Positions 34,113 through 42,432 of a DNA stretch of 64,000 nucleotides are shown here, in pieces (positions within the stretch are counted from its first letter, which is position 1; the number at the start of each line of letters is the position of its first letter). The stretch covers positions 1,116,001 through 1,180,000 of the forward strand of contig OY759785.1 in NCBI GenBank assembly GCA_963662605.1, given 5' to 3'. This DNA comes from G963662605 sp963662605 (GTDB lineage Bacteria > Bacteroidota > Ignavibacteria > Ignavibacteriales > Ignavibacteriaceae). The position numbers and the translations under genes are program-made. The notes below the pieces were generated by a model. It was not told the origin of the DNA. It did no database searches and was given only the letters and a program-made list of their open reading frames with translations.

Positions 34113-35174
34113 TTATGCTTTCGCAACTTTTAGAACGAGGTCAACAACTCTGTTTGAATAACCCCATTCGTTATCGTACCAGGATACGAGCTTGAAGAAA
34201 CGTTTTTCGTCCTTGAAGTTGTTCTGCATAGTTGCGAGTGAATCGTAAATTGAAGAACGTTCGTCGTGGATGAAATCTGTTGAAACAACTTCTTCGTCGG
34301 CAAATCCGAGGATGCCCTTCAAATATGTTTCAGATGCTTTTTTCAACAGTTCGTTGATTTCGGCAATAGATGTTTCTTTAACGCTGCGGAAAGTTAAGTC
34401 AACAACAGAAACGTCAGGAGTAGGAACTCTGAATGACATGCCTGTTAATTTACCTTTAACGGTAGGAAGAACTTCGCCAACGGCCTTTGCAGCACCGGTT
34501 GTTGAAGGAATAATATTGATTGCAGCTGCTCTGCCTCCGCGCCAGTCTTTCTTTGAAGGACCGTCAACGGTTTTTTGAGTCGCTGTATATGAGTGAATGG
34601 TTGTCATCAAGCCGGTCTCAACGCCGATACCTTCTTTTAAAAGAACGTGAACGAGCGGAGCGAGGCAGTTTGTTGTGCATGATGCGTTAGAAATAATATG
34701 GTGTTTTGCAGGATCGTATTCATTGTCGTTAACACCCAGAACGATGGTTTTAACATCGCCTTTACCGGGAGCTGAAATGATAACTTTTTTTGCACCTGCT
34801 GCGAGATGGCCTTTTGCTTTTTCTGAATCGGTGAATAAGCCGGTTGACTCAATAACGTAGTCAACGCCGTATTCTTTCCAAGGTAATTGGCTTGGGTCTT
34901 TTGTAGCTGCAACGCAGTGAACTTTTGAACCGTTCACAACGAGAACGTCATCTTCTTCTACTTCAGGTTTGCTTTTTTCGGTTGAGATAGTTCCTTTGAA
35001 CTTACCCTGAACCGAATCATATTTTAACTGATAAGCAAAATATTTTGCACTTGTTGTAACGTCAACAACAGCAGCAACTTCAATTTCACTACCAAGTAAA
35101 CCACGGTCTGCGATAGCAGAAAAAACCAATCTTCCGATTCTTCCGAATCCGTTGATACCTACTTTAATAGCCAT
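34113..35174 (-). CDS. gap: Glyceraldehyde-3-phosphate dehydrogenase
   Basis: The protein of 353 residues makes 1,3-bisphosphoglycerate from glyceraldehyde-3-phosphate with NAD. The Rossmann start VGINGFGRIGRLVFSA, the active-site SNASCTTNCLAPLV, and the late WYDNEWGYSNRVVDL are all intact. At 353 residues it is slightly longer than the usual 335, with extra residues in KSKPEVEEDDVLVVNG. AAGGAGAAAA precedes the ATG. It stands between the small Cys-rich gene after tkt and pgk, all on the same strand, in a central carbon metabolism block. Confidence 0.98.
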   Translation of the reverse strand: MAIKVGINGFGRIGRLVFSAIADRGLLGSEIEVAAVVDVTTSAKYFAYQLKYDSVQGKFKGTISTEKSKPEVEEDDVLVVNGSKVHCVAATKDPSQLPWKEYGVDYVIESTGLFTDSEKAKGHLAAGAKKVIISAPGKGDVKTIVLGVNDNEYDPAKHHIISNASCTTNCLAPLVHVLLKEGIGVETGLMTTIHSYTATQKTVDGPSKKDWRGGRAAAINIIPSTTGAAKAVGEVLPTVKGKLTGMSFRVPTPDVSVVDLTFRSVKETSIAEINELLKKASETYLKGILGFADEEVVSTDFIHDERSSIYDSLATMQNNFKDEKRFFKLVSWYDNEWGYSNRVVDLVLKVAKA

Positions 35175-35218
35175 TATATTTTCTCCTTACTTTCTAGTAA
35201 TACCAATAATTTGAAATA

Positions 35219-35249
35219 AAAATTTACGGAACTATTGACTGAATCTCAA
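35219..35249 (-). promoter_or_regulatory. Bacteroidota-type promoter of gap
   Basis: On the minus strand, TTG (35249-35247) is followed after 20 bases by TAAATTTT (35226-35219), a one-base mismatch to TAnnTTTG, about 45 bases before the gap start codon. Confidence 0.45.
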
Positions 35250-35285
35250 CACAAAAACAGATTAACAGGTGAAAAATACGAATTT

Positions 35286-35444
35286 TTACCCTAAAATCTT
35301 TTTTTTGTCCTTTTTGAGCTTCTTTTTGCCTTCTTCCTTGCCGTACTCTTTTTTGTACTTTTTGGCAATACGGCAATCATCACAGAAATTCGTGCAGCAT
35401 TTCTGCCACTCCGCTGTGGAGAATTTGTCCCGTAATTTTGACAT
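35286..35444 (-). CDS. Small Cys- and Lys-rich protein (52 residues)
   Basis: A short frame starts with ATG two bases after the tkt stop and ends before gap. The first half has a Cys cluster (AEWQKCCTNFCDDCRIAKK: C-C-x3-C-x2-C) and the rest is Lys/Glu-rich and hydrophilic (KKYKKEYGKEEGKKKLKKDKKK). The spacing of the cysteines could bind a metal or form a zinc-knuckle-like fold. Its exact fit to the tkt end and good codon use suggest a real gene co-transcribed with tkt. I know no family name for it. It could also be chance, given its size. Confidence 0.55.
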   Translation of the reverse strand: MSKLRDKFSTAEWQKCCTNFCDDCRIAKKYKKEYGKEEGKKKLKKDKKKILG

Positions 35445-35446
35445 TA

Positions 35447-37453
35447 CTATTTACCGAGCAGGGTTTTTGCCTTGGCTAAAACGTTTTCAGAGGTAAATCC
35501 GAATTCTTTCATGAGAATTTCAAACGGAGCGGAGGCACCTAATCTTTCCAGACTGATAATGACACCTTCATCGCCGGTATATTTTTCCCAGCCCATGCCG
35601 ATATTAGCTTCGATGGCAATACGTTTCTTGACGGCTTTAGGAAGAACAGATTCTTTGTATTCTGCACTCTGTTTTTCAAAGAGATCCCAGCTCGGGAAAC
35701 TGACAACGCGAACTTTCACGCCTTCAGCTTCGAGTTGTTCGGAAGCCTTTATACAGTGCTGTAATTCAGAACCACTGCCGATGAGGATAATCTCAGGTGT
35801 TCCCTGAGAGTCCTTAACAATGTAGGCACCCTTCGCAACGCCGTTGACGGCATCACATTTCGAGGGATCAAGAACCGGGAGTCCCTGACGTGTTAATAAA
35901 AGCGCGACCGGGCCGTTTTTCTTTTCAATAGCAACTTTCCATGCACCTGCGGTTTCATTTGCATCAGCGGGACGGATTGTGGTCAAGCCCGGAATACAGC
36001 GCAATGAAGCGATTTGTTCAACCGGCTGATGGGTAGGGCCGTCTTCACCGAGACCGATACTATCGTGGGTTAAGACGTAAATCGGACGTACGTGAGAAAG
36101 CGAAGCAATACGGATGGTAGGACGCAGATAATCAGCGAACACCATGAATGTTCCACCGTAAGGGATAAGTCCACCGTACATCGCCATGCCGTTCATGATA
36201 GAAGCCATGCCGTGTTCGCGGATACCGAAGTGGAGGTTTCTTCCTGCATAGTTCGAAGCAGAAAAATCAGTTTCGCCAGCAACAAGGGTATTGTTTGAGG
36301 GAGCTAAATCAGCTGAACCGCCAAAGAGCAGCGGAAGGGCTTTTGCAAGAGCGTTGATTACTTTTCCTGAAGCCTGACGGGTAGCAAGTTTCTTACCATC
36401 ATCGGCAAATTTCGGAAGAACGGTCGCCCAGTCAATATTCGTATCACCGGCAAATGCTTTCGCGAGAATGGCGGCATCTTCGGGGTATTTAGCTTTATAT
36501 TGAGCATGAATTTTTTCCCATGCTGCTTCAGCATCTTTGCCCTTAGGACCGAGAGTATTGAAGAATGCACGTACTTCATCAGGTACGAAGAAATCTTCTT
36601 CGGATACCCATTTCAAATTCTGTTTTGTTAATTTAACTTCTTCAGCGCCAAGCGGACTTCCGTGTGAAGATTCTTTATCCTGTTTGTTTGGGCTTCCGTA
36701 ACCAATATGTGTCTTTGTTACAATGATAGATGGACGCGGATCAGCCTGCGCGTTCTTAACGGCAGCTTCAAGCTGGCTTAAATCATTAACATCCGAAACG
36801 TGCTGAACATGCCAGTGATAAGCCTCAAAACGTTTTGAGGTATCATCCGAGAATGAAAGATGAGTCTCGCCGTCAATTGAAATTCCGTTATCATCATAGA
36901 AGAAAATGATTTTACCGAGCTTTAGATGGCCTGCTAATGATGCGGCTTCGTGGGAGATGCCTTCTTCAAGATCACCGTCACTGCAAATTCCGTAAACAAA
37001 ATGGTCAATAAGCTTGATGTCATCTTTATTGAAGCGTGCAGCGATGTGAGCCTGAGCCCAAGCCATGCCTACTGCATTCGCAAAACCCTGTCCCAAAGGA
37101 CCGGTAGTAGTTTCAACACCCGGAGTCAAACCGAATTCAGGGTGGCCGGGAGTAATACTGTTCCACTGGCGGAACTGTTTTAATTGATCCATCGGAACAT
37201 CATAACCGCAGAGATGCAGAATACCGTAGAGCAACATGCTTCCGTGTCCGGCGGAAAGGACGAAGCGATCTCTGTTCAACCATTTCGGGTTGGCAGGATT
37301 GTGATTCATGATTTTCGAATATAATAGATATGCTATTGGGGAGCATCCCATAGGCATACCGGGATGTCCTGAATTTGCTTTTTGAACGCCATCTACGGCG
37401 AGTAAACGTAAAGTATTAATTGCTAATTGATTAAATCTTTCATCATGTTCCAT
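35447..37453 (-). CDS. tkt: Transketolase
   Basis: The protein of 668 residues moves two-carbon units between sugar phosphates in the pentose phosphate pathway, using thiamine pyrophosphate. The TPP motif GICSDGDLEEGISHEAASLAG and the N-terminal GHPGMPMG are clear; IREHGMASIMNGMAMYGG, THDSIGLGEDGPTHQPVEQIASLR (part of the second domain) and the C-terminal domain follow. The ATG at 37453 has GGAGG 8 bases before it; a TTG one codon upstream is less likely. It is upstream of a 52-residue gene and gap, giving a sugar-phosphate block of tkt, gap and pgk. Confidence 0.98.
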   Translation of the reverse strand: MEHDERFNQLAINTLRLLAVDGVQKANSGHPGMPMGCSPIAYLLYSKIMNHNPANPKWLNRDRFVLSAGHGSMLLYGILHLCGYDVPMDQLKQFRQWNSITPGHPEFGLTPGVETTTGPLGQGFANAVGMAWAQAHIAARFNKDDIKLIDHFVYGICSDGDLEEGISHEAASLAGHLKLGKIIFFYDDNGISIDGETHLSFSDDTSKRFEAYHWHVQHVSDVNDLSQLEAAVKNAQADPRPSIIVTKTHIGYGSPNKQDKESSHGSPLGAEEVKLTKQNLKWVSEEDFFVPDEVRAFFNTLGPKGKDAEAAWEKIHAQYKAKYPEDAAILAKAFAGDTNIDWATVLPKFADDGKKLATRQASGKVINALAKALPLLFGGSADLAPSNNTLVAGETDFSASNYAGRNLHFGIREHGMASIMNGMAMYGGLIPYGGTFMVFADYLRPTIRIASLSHVRPIYVLTHDSIGLGEDGPTHQPVEQIASLRCIPGLTTIRPADANETAGAWKVAIEKKNGPVALLLTRQGLPVLDPSKCDAVNGVAKGAYIVKDSQGTPEIILIGSGSELQHCIKASEQLEAEGVKVRVVSFPSWDLFEKQSAEYKESVLPKAVKKRIAIEANIGMGWEKYTGDEGVIISLERLGASAPFEILMKEFGFTSENVLAKAKTLLGK

Positions 37454-37825
37454 CAACGGATCCTCCGGAAGCTGCTTAATTGTTTAAAGAATTTTCAATT
37501 CTCAATATAATTGTTTTAAAATCAAATTTTAAGATAAGACGGGAACCATAGGCATATTTTGTCGAATTTTGACTCATGGGGGATGATTTTTGGGTGATAT
37601 AGTTAAAGATTACTTGTAATTATTTTGAATTGAAGTAAATAACGCGGCGCCTCAATGAAAAAAATCAGTCGTGCTTCGATGTCTACTTCCTAACCCACGG
37701 TTTGAACCGTGGGTTCAGAAAGGGGGCTAACATGCAAAAATCCCCCTGTGTTCGTTATATTGCATGGATTATTTCGGAAAATTATGCCAATTTGTCTATT
37801 TATGGGAAAGTTTTTCTTAAACCGG
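37454..37825. other. Divergent gap between tkt and the TPR gene; holds one palindrome
   Basis: The first 230 bases beyond tkt are AT-rich with no gene. A palindrome AACCCACGGTT-TG-AACCGTGGGTT lies at 37692-37715 and is related to the one beyond pgk. The open frame of the TPR gene extends left into this palindrome but that extension is unlike the protein's signal sequence. No strong promoter pair was seen. Confidence 0.5.
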
Positions 37826-40816
37826 ATGAAATACTCTATGCGACATAAAACACTTTTTATTCTTGCGGTCATACTCCTGCAATCTACGTTCGTATTTTCG
37901 CAAAGTTTAGAAGAAACCTACGCCTCCGCCATGGACGATTTTTCCCGGGGATCGTACGGCGCCTCGTATCAAAAATTTAAAAGTTATATATCTGCCCAAT
38001 CCCTTGCTACGGAAAAACAGGCGGCTGCTCAATTTTATGCCGCGGAGTGTGTGAATCTTCTCGGCGATGTGGAATCTGCCATTTTTGAATATGAAAAAGT
38101 CATTACACTCTACCGGTTCTCAAATTACCGCGAGGAGGCTTTATATAAAGCGGGACTTTTGTATTATCAGATTAAGAGCTATTCGAAATGCCGCGACCGC
38201 CTCGGTATACTCATCTTTGATTATCCGAACAACGAACATTACGGTTCCGCGCAGTACTGGGTGGGAGAAACGTTTACTGTTGAAGAGAAATACGATGATG
38301 CGATTATTTTCTACCAGCAGGCAATTCAGGAAAAGAAAAACAACAAGTATCTCGACTATACTATATTTTCTCTCGCGGGTATTTACGAGAAAAAAGAAGA
38401 TTATAAAAAAGCGGTTGAGTTTTATGATATGCTTTTAACATATTATAAAACAAGCACGCTGTATGCCTCGGCACAGTCACGCATCGGATACTGCTATTTT
38501 AAATTGAAAGATTATGAAAATTCGATTATCGAGTTGTCCAACCCCGCAGTCGAATCGTTGAATGCTGAAAAGCAGGGAGAAGCCCTCTATATGCTCGGTA
38601 ATTCATATTTCCGTACTGCAGAATACGATAAAGCTCAGGCGACATTTGAAGATATCATTAAAAAATATCCCGCTATTCCGTTTATCCGGGAGATCAACTA
38701 CTCTCTCGCATGGTGTCATTTTCAAAAGAGTAATTTCAATGAAGCGTACAAAACATTTCATTCTTTAGTAGATGGTACGGATTCATTGGCAAGACTGTCT
38801 CTGTACTGGGAAGGTGAGTCGCAGCGTTATCTCGGCAATGACAACGAAGCCTTGAAATCATTTGATGACTTTTTGAAACGCTATCCTTCATATCCGATGG
38901 CGTACGGCGCACAGTATCAAATGGGTGTTATCCATTATAGCAGAAAAATGTATGAAAAAGCAGGATACTTTCTTGAAAACGCCCTATCAACAAGAGATAT
39001 AGATCTAAAAGGTAAAATTTATGTTCTTCTTGGTGAGGTTGAATTAAACCGGGCGAGATATCAAAAGTCGTATCAATATTTTTCTGATGCAAAATCCTTG
39101 AACTATATGCCTGCCGATTTGAAAAATCGGGCTGAGTTCGGTATCGGTGCGACAGCCTATTGCATGAAAAATTACGATGAGGCAGTAAAAGTCTTATCAG
39201 GGCTTGCCGAAAGAGACAAAAACTTTGAGACCGACAAAGTATCGTTCTATCTTGCCGAGAGTTTCTTTCAGTCCGAACGGTACCACGAGGCGTTAAGTTA
39301 TTATAAAAAGGTTGATGCAAATAATCCTGAATTGGGCAGCGCAGTGATGTACGGAACGGCGTACTGCTATTATAACCAGAAGGATTATGCCAACGCATCG
39401 TTCTCTTATCTCGATTTCATCAAAAAATATCCGAAAGATATTAAAGTCTATGACGCACGTCTCCGATTAGCCGATACATATCTTGCCGGCAAAAAATACA
39501 GCGATGCGGCAAAGATATACGAGGATCTGTTGAAATCGAAGAATGTTGAAAAGAATAAAGATTATTTGAGCTATCAATACGGATTGAGTCTGTATAAAGC
39601 GGGTAAAGTTCAGGGCGCTCTTGACGAGTTTAACCGTTTGATAACTACCTATCCGCGTTCATCCTACGCGGAGAACTCTATATACATGATGGGCTGGATT
39701 AGTTTTCAGCAAGGAAAACTCGTTGAGGCGATAGAGACATATCAGCGGATGCTGCGGTATGCACCTGATTCCAAAATAGCTCCATTAGTTTACTATTCAC
39801 TCGGCGACGCGTATTACAATTCGGCAAAATATGATACTGCTATCACGTGCTATTCAAAGGTAATAAACAACTACCCGAATTCGAATTATGTATATGACGC
39901 TATCAACGGTATTCAGACTTCCTATATGGCAAAAGGCGATGTTGATGCCGCGGTAAATACGATTGATTCGTATGTGAAGCAGAGAAAATCAGCCGGGTAT
40001 GCCGACCAGTTGTTCTTGAAAAAAGGCGAACTGTATTACAGCCAGGGTAACTATATGTCGGCACGCTCCGCATACTCCGAATTCATATTTTTGTTCCCTA
40101 AAAGTAAAAATATTTCAAAGGCATACTACTGGATCGGGAAATGTGAGCTGCTGCTTGGCAACGCCGATGAGGCTTTAAAGAAATTTAAATTAGTTTTTGA
40201 TTCTTATCCTTCAACGGACGAAGCTGTATCCGCTGTCATTGAATGGGGGCAGGAGCTCCGGAACCAACATGCGTACGATGCAGCTATCAAAGTTTACGAA
40301 GAGGCATATAATAAGATACAGACGCCTCAATCAAGAGCTGAGTTTTTATATTGGAAGGCAGTCACTCTGAATGACAAGGGTGATGTAGCTTCTGCGTATG
40401 ACGTTTATGATGAAGTAGTGCAATATTATGACGGCAGCATCTTCGCCGATAAAGCGCGGTTAGATTTGGGCAACGTTGAAATGAACTCAAAACGATATAG
40501 CAACGCGGTTAAGTATTTCCAGAATCTTGCAACAAAACGTACGGATGATCTTGGTGCGGCAGCTCAATATAATCTTGGAGTGCTGTATCAGAACCAGTCA
40601 AAGTCCACTGAATCCATCACTGCATTTGTCCGTGTCTTAAACTCGTTCTCTCAGCACGATGAATGGGTAACGAAAGCCAACCTACGTCTTGGCGATACGT
40701 ACGCCAAAATGAAAGATAACCGTCGGGCAAAGGAGATGTATAAGGCGGTATTGGATAAACACCCCGATGATGATTATGGAAAAGAAGCACAGCTGAAAAT
40801 GAGGAGGTTGAAGTAA
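37826..40816 (+). CDS. Exported protein with many TPR repeats
   Basis: The protein of about 996 residues has a signal peptide (MKYSMRHKTLFILAVILLQSTFVFSQ) and then some two dozen TPR-like 34-residue helical hairpins, for example AIFEYEKVITLYRFSNYREEALYKAG and EAIETYQRMLRYAPDSKIAPLVYYSLGDAYY. Such arrays bind proteins, and in the envelope they often scaffold complexes. ATG at 37826 is chosen over the longer frame because it starts the signal sequence; ATG at 37838 is also possible. It heads a same-strand run with an outer-membrane barrel, an HU-SPOR protein and a TonB-like protein, suggesting a shared envelope task. Confidence 0.8.
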   Translation: MKYSMRHKTLFILAVILLQSTFVFSQSLEETYASAMDDFSRGSYGASYQKFKSYISAQSLATEKQAAAQFYAAECVNLLGDVESAIFEYEKVITLYRFSNYREEALYKAGLLYYQIKSYSKCRDRLGILIFDYPNNEHYGSAQYWVGETFTVEEKYDDAIIFYQQAIQEKKNNKYLDYTIFSLAGIYEKKEDYKKAVEFYDMLLTYYKTSTLYASAQSRIGYCYFKLKDYENSIIELSNPAVESLNAEKQGEALYMLGNSYFRTAEYDKAQATFEDIIKKYPAIPFIREINYSLAWCHFQKSNFNEAYKTFHSLVDGTDSLARLSLYWEGESQRYLGNDNEALKSFDDFLKRYPSYPMAYGAQYQMGVIHYSRKMYEKAGYFLENALSTRDIDLKGKIYVLLGEVELNRARYQKSYQYFSDAKSLNYMPADLKNRAEFGIGATAYCMKNYDEAVKVLSGLAERDKNFETDKVSFYLAESFFQSERYHEALSYYKKVDANNPELGSAVMYGTAYCYYNQKDYANASFSYLDFIKKYPKDIKVYDARLRLADTYLAGKKYSDAAKIYEDLLKSKNVEKNKDYLSYQYGLSLYKAGKVQGALDEFNRLITTYPRSSYAENSIYMMGWISFQQGKLVEAIETYQRMLRYAPDSKIAPLVYYSLGDAYYNSAKYDTAITCYSKVINNYPNSNYVYDAINGIQTSYMAKGDVDAAVNTIDSYVKQRKSAGYADQLFLKKGELYYSQGNYMSARSAYSEFIFLFPKSKNISKAYYWIGKCELLLGNADEALKKFKLVFDSYPSTDEAVSAVIEWGQELRNQHAYDAAIKVYEEAYNKIQTPQSRAEFLYWKAVTLNDKGDVASAYDVYDEVVQYYDGSIFADKARLDLGNVEMNSKRYSNAVKYFQNLATKRTDDLGAAAQYNLGVLYQNQSKSTESITAFVRVLNSFSQHDEWVTKANLRLGDTYAKMKDNRRAKEMYKAVLDKHPDDDYGKEAQLKMRRLK

Positions 40817-40817
40817 C

Positions 40818-42404
40818 ATGAAAAAAGCACTTCTCATTTTAGCATTGTGGAGCGGATTGATATGCGCCCAGAACACAAATACAAAACAAGGTATTGAATT
40901 ACCGGAATTTGTTATTACCGGTAAAGAATCCTATGAACTTCCTGCCGCGGAAAAAATCCCGGCGCCGTTTATTCCTACAGTCTCGGACGAATTTTTGAAA
41001 CCGGCATACTCCCCTGAGTTTCTGCAAGCATCATCATTGACCAGTCCGTTAAAAAAAGAAATGCAGCAAAGAGATACGGCAATAACCTTTTTTAACAAAC
41101 TCGGAATACAGGCGGGTGTTGTCCCGCTGCCTTCGGTAACATATTCAACGGTTATACCTATTGATGAGTTCACTCTCGGCGGGTATCTGAATGCTGGATA
41201 CAACCGTCCGCATGTTGATAACAGCTGGAAATTAATGTTTAATCCCGGTGCAGAAATAAAATATAGAATCCTTAATGGCGATAATTTCCTGAGCGATAAC
41301 GAGCTTTCCATTAAGGGTGACTATAATTATTCAAATTTCAAGATGTATGCCAAACCGGATCCGGATACGCGCGATATTCACGCAACCGATCTCTCCTTGG
41401 GATTGGCAAGTTCCAAGCGGAATTTCTGGCAATACAATTTTCTGGTGCGCCATCAGTATCACCAGTTATCCAAAGAGAACCTGAACGAAAGCAAGTTCAC
41501 CATTTTCGGATCAGCAGGAATATCGGGAAGAGCAGTGGAGTTTTCTCCGCAGATTCAATACTCTCAGTATATGACGAATGATTCCTCTAATTGGAATGTG
41601 GGAGAAACATTGATTAAGGTGGACGCGCCGCTGCGTTTGATTGCTTCGGATATCTTCAGCGTGGATATGGGATTGAACTTTACAAGTCTCGATACGGTGA
41701 AAGGATTGAATCCGCTTCTTGGAATTGAAATAAAATTAAAAAGCGGGTTGATGGTATTTGCTTCATATCATCCCGGCTATCAGATATACGATTATGAGAA
41801 AATGCTCGGATTGAACGATTACTCATATCTTAAAAACTTTAGAGCGACTGCCTATTCTCAGAACGCAAAACTTGATTTATCCCTTATGTACGAGATAAAC
41901 CGGCAGTTTGATGTTATTGCCTCTCTGGAGTATTATAAATCAGACGAATGCCCGTATTTCCAATATCGAAACAGCGATGCCTCGTTTGAGTTGGCAAAAA
42001 CCAAGGCGTACGCAACATCTGCATCGTTTGAATTGAGAATGCAGCCCGGCGAATTCGGATATTTTTACGGCAAGCTGAAGTTTAACTCCGTTAAGGATAC
42101 CAGCGGCTACAAGATACCATTTAACCCGGCTGTTGAATTGTATGCCGCGTATGGATATACATTGCCGGAAGGAATTACCGCGAAGGCAGGAGTCAAACTG
42201 CGGGGCGCACAATATGCAGATCTGTTGAACAACGAATGGATGGGTGCGTATCATACATTTTTCCTCGAATTCGGCTACGCGCTATCGAGAGAGTTTTTAT
42301 TTACTTTCAAAATTGATAATTTATTGAATAGAAAAAATTATATTTGGAAGAATTATCAGGAAACACCATTTAACATGGTAGCCGGTGTTACATTTCAGTG
42401 GTAA
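40818..42404 (+). CDS. Outer-membrane beta-barrel protein (TonB-receptor-like barrel without plug)
   Basis: The protein of 528 residues has a signal peptide (about 1-17, LALWSGLICAQ) and alternating beta strands to the end, which finishes with an aromatic residue (GVTFQW), as expected for an outer-membrane barrel. Short segments (FLEFGYALSREFLFTFKIDNLLNRKNYIW) look like the last strands of TonB-dependent receptors, but no plug domain is present. The first residues of the mature part (IELPEFVITGKES) may be a TonB-box-like tail. It starts one base after the TPR gene, so the two are strongly coupled. Confidence 0.7.
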   Translation: MKKALLILALWSGLICAQNTNTKQGIELPEFVITGKESYELPAAEKIPAPFIPTVSDEFLKPAYSPEFLQASSLTSPLKKEMQQRDTAITFFNKLGIQAGVVPLPSVTYSTVIPIDEFTLGGYLNAGYNRPHVDNSWKLMFNPGAEIKYRILNGDNFLSDNELSIKGDYNYSNFKMYAKPDPDTRDIHATDLSLGLASSKRNFWQYNFLVRHQYHQLSKENLNESKFTIFGSAGISGRAVEFSPQIQYSQYMTNDSSNWNVGETLIKVDAPLRLIASDIFSVDMGLNFTSLDTVKGLNPLLGIEIKLKSGLMVFASYHPGYQIYDYEKMLGLNDYSYLKNFRATAYSQNAKLDLSLMYEINRQFDVIASLEYYKSDECPYFQYRNSDASFELAKTKAYATSASFELRMQPGEFGYFYGKLKFNSVKDTSGYKIPFNPAVELYAAYGYTLPEGITAKAGVKLRGAQYADLLNNEWMGAYHTFFLEFGYALSREFLFTFKIDNLLNRKNYIWKNYQETPFNMVAGVTFQW

Positions 42405-42432
42405 AAGTATTTATTAAAAGTAATTCCAATTT

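Noticed and set aside
37709..37825. Upstream extension of the TPR gene
   Set aside because: It runs into a palindromic repeat and would place non-signal sequence before a clear signal peptide; the ATG at 37826 is preferred.
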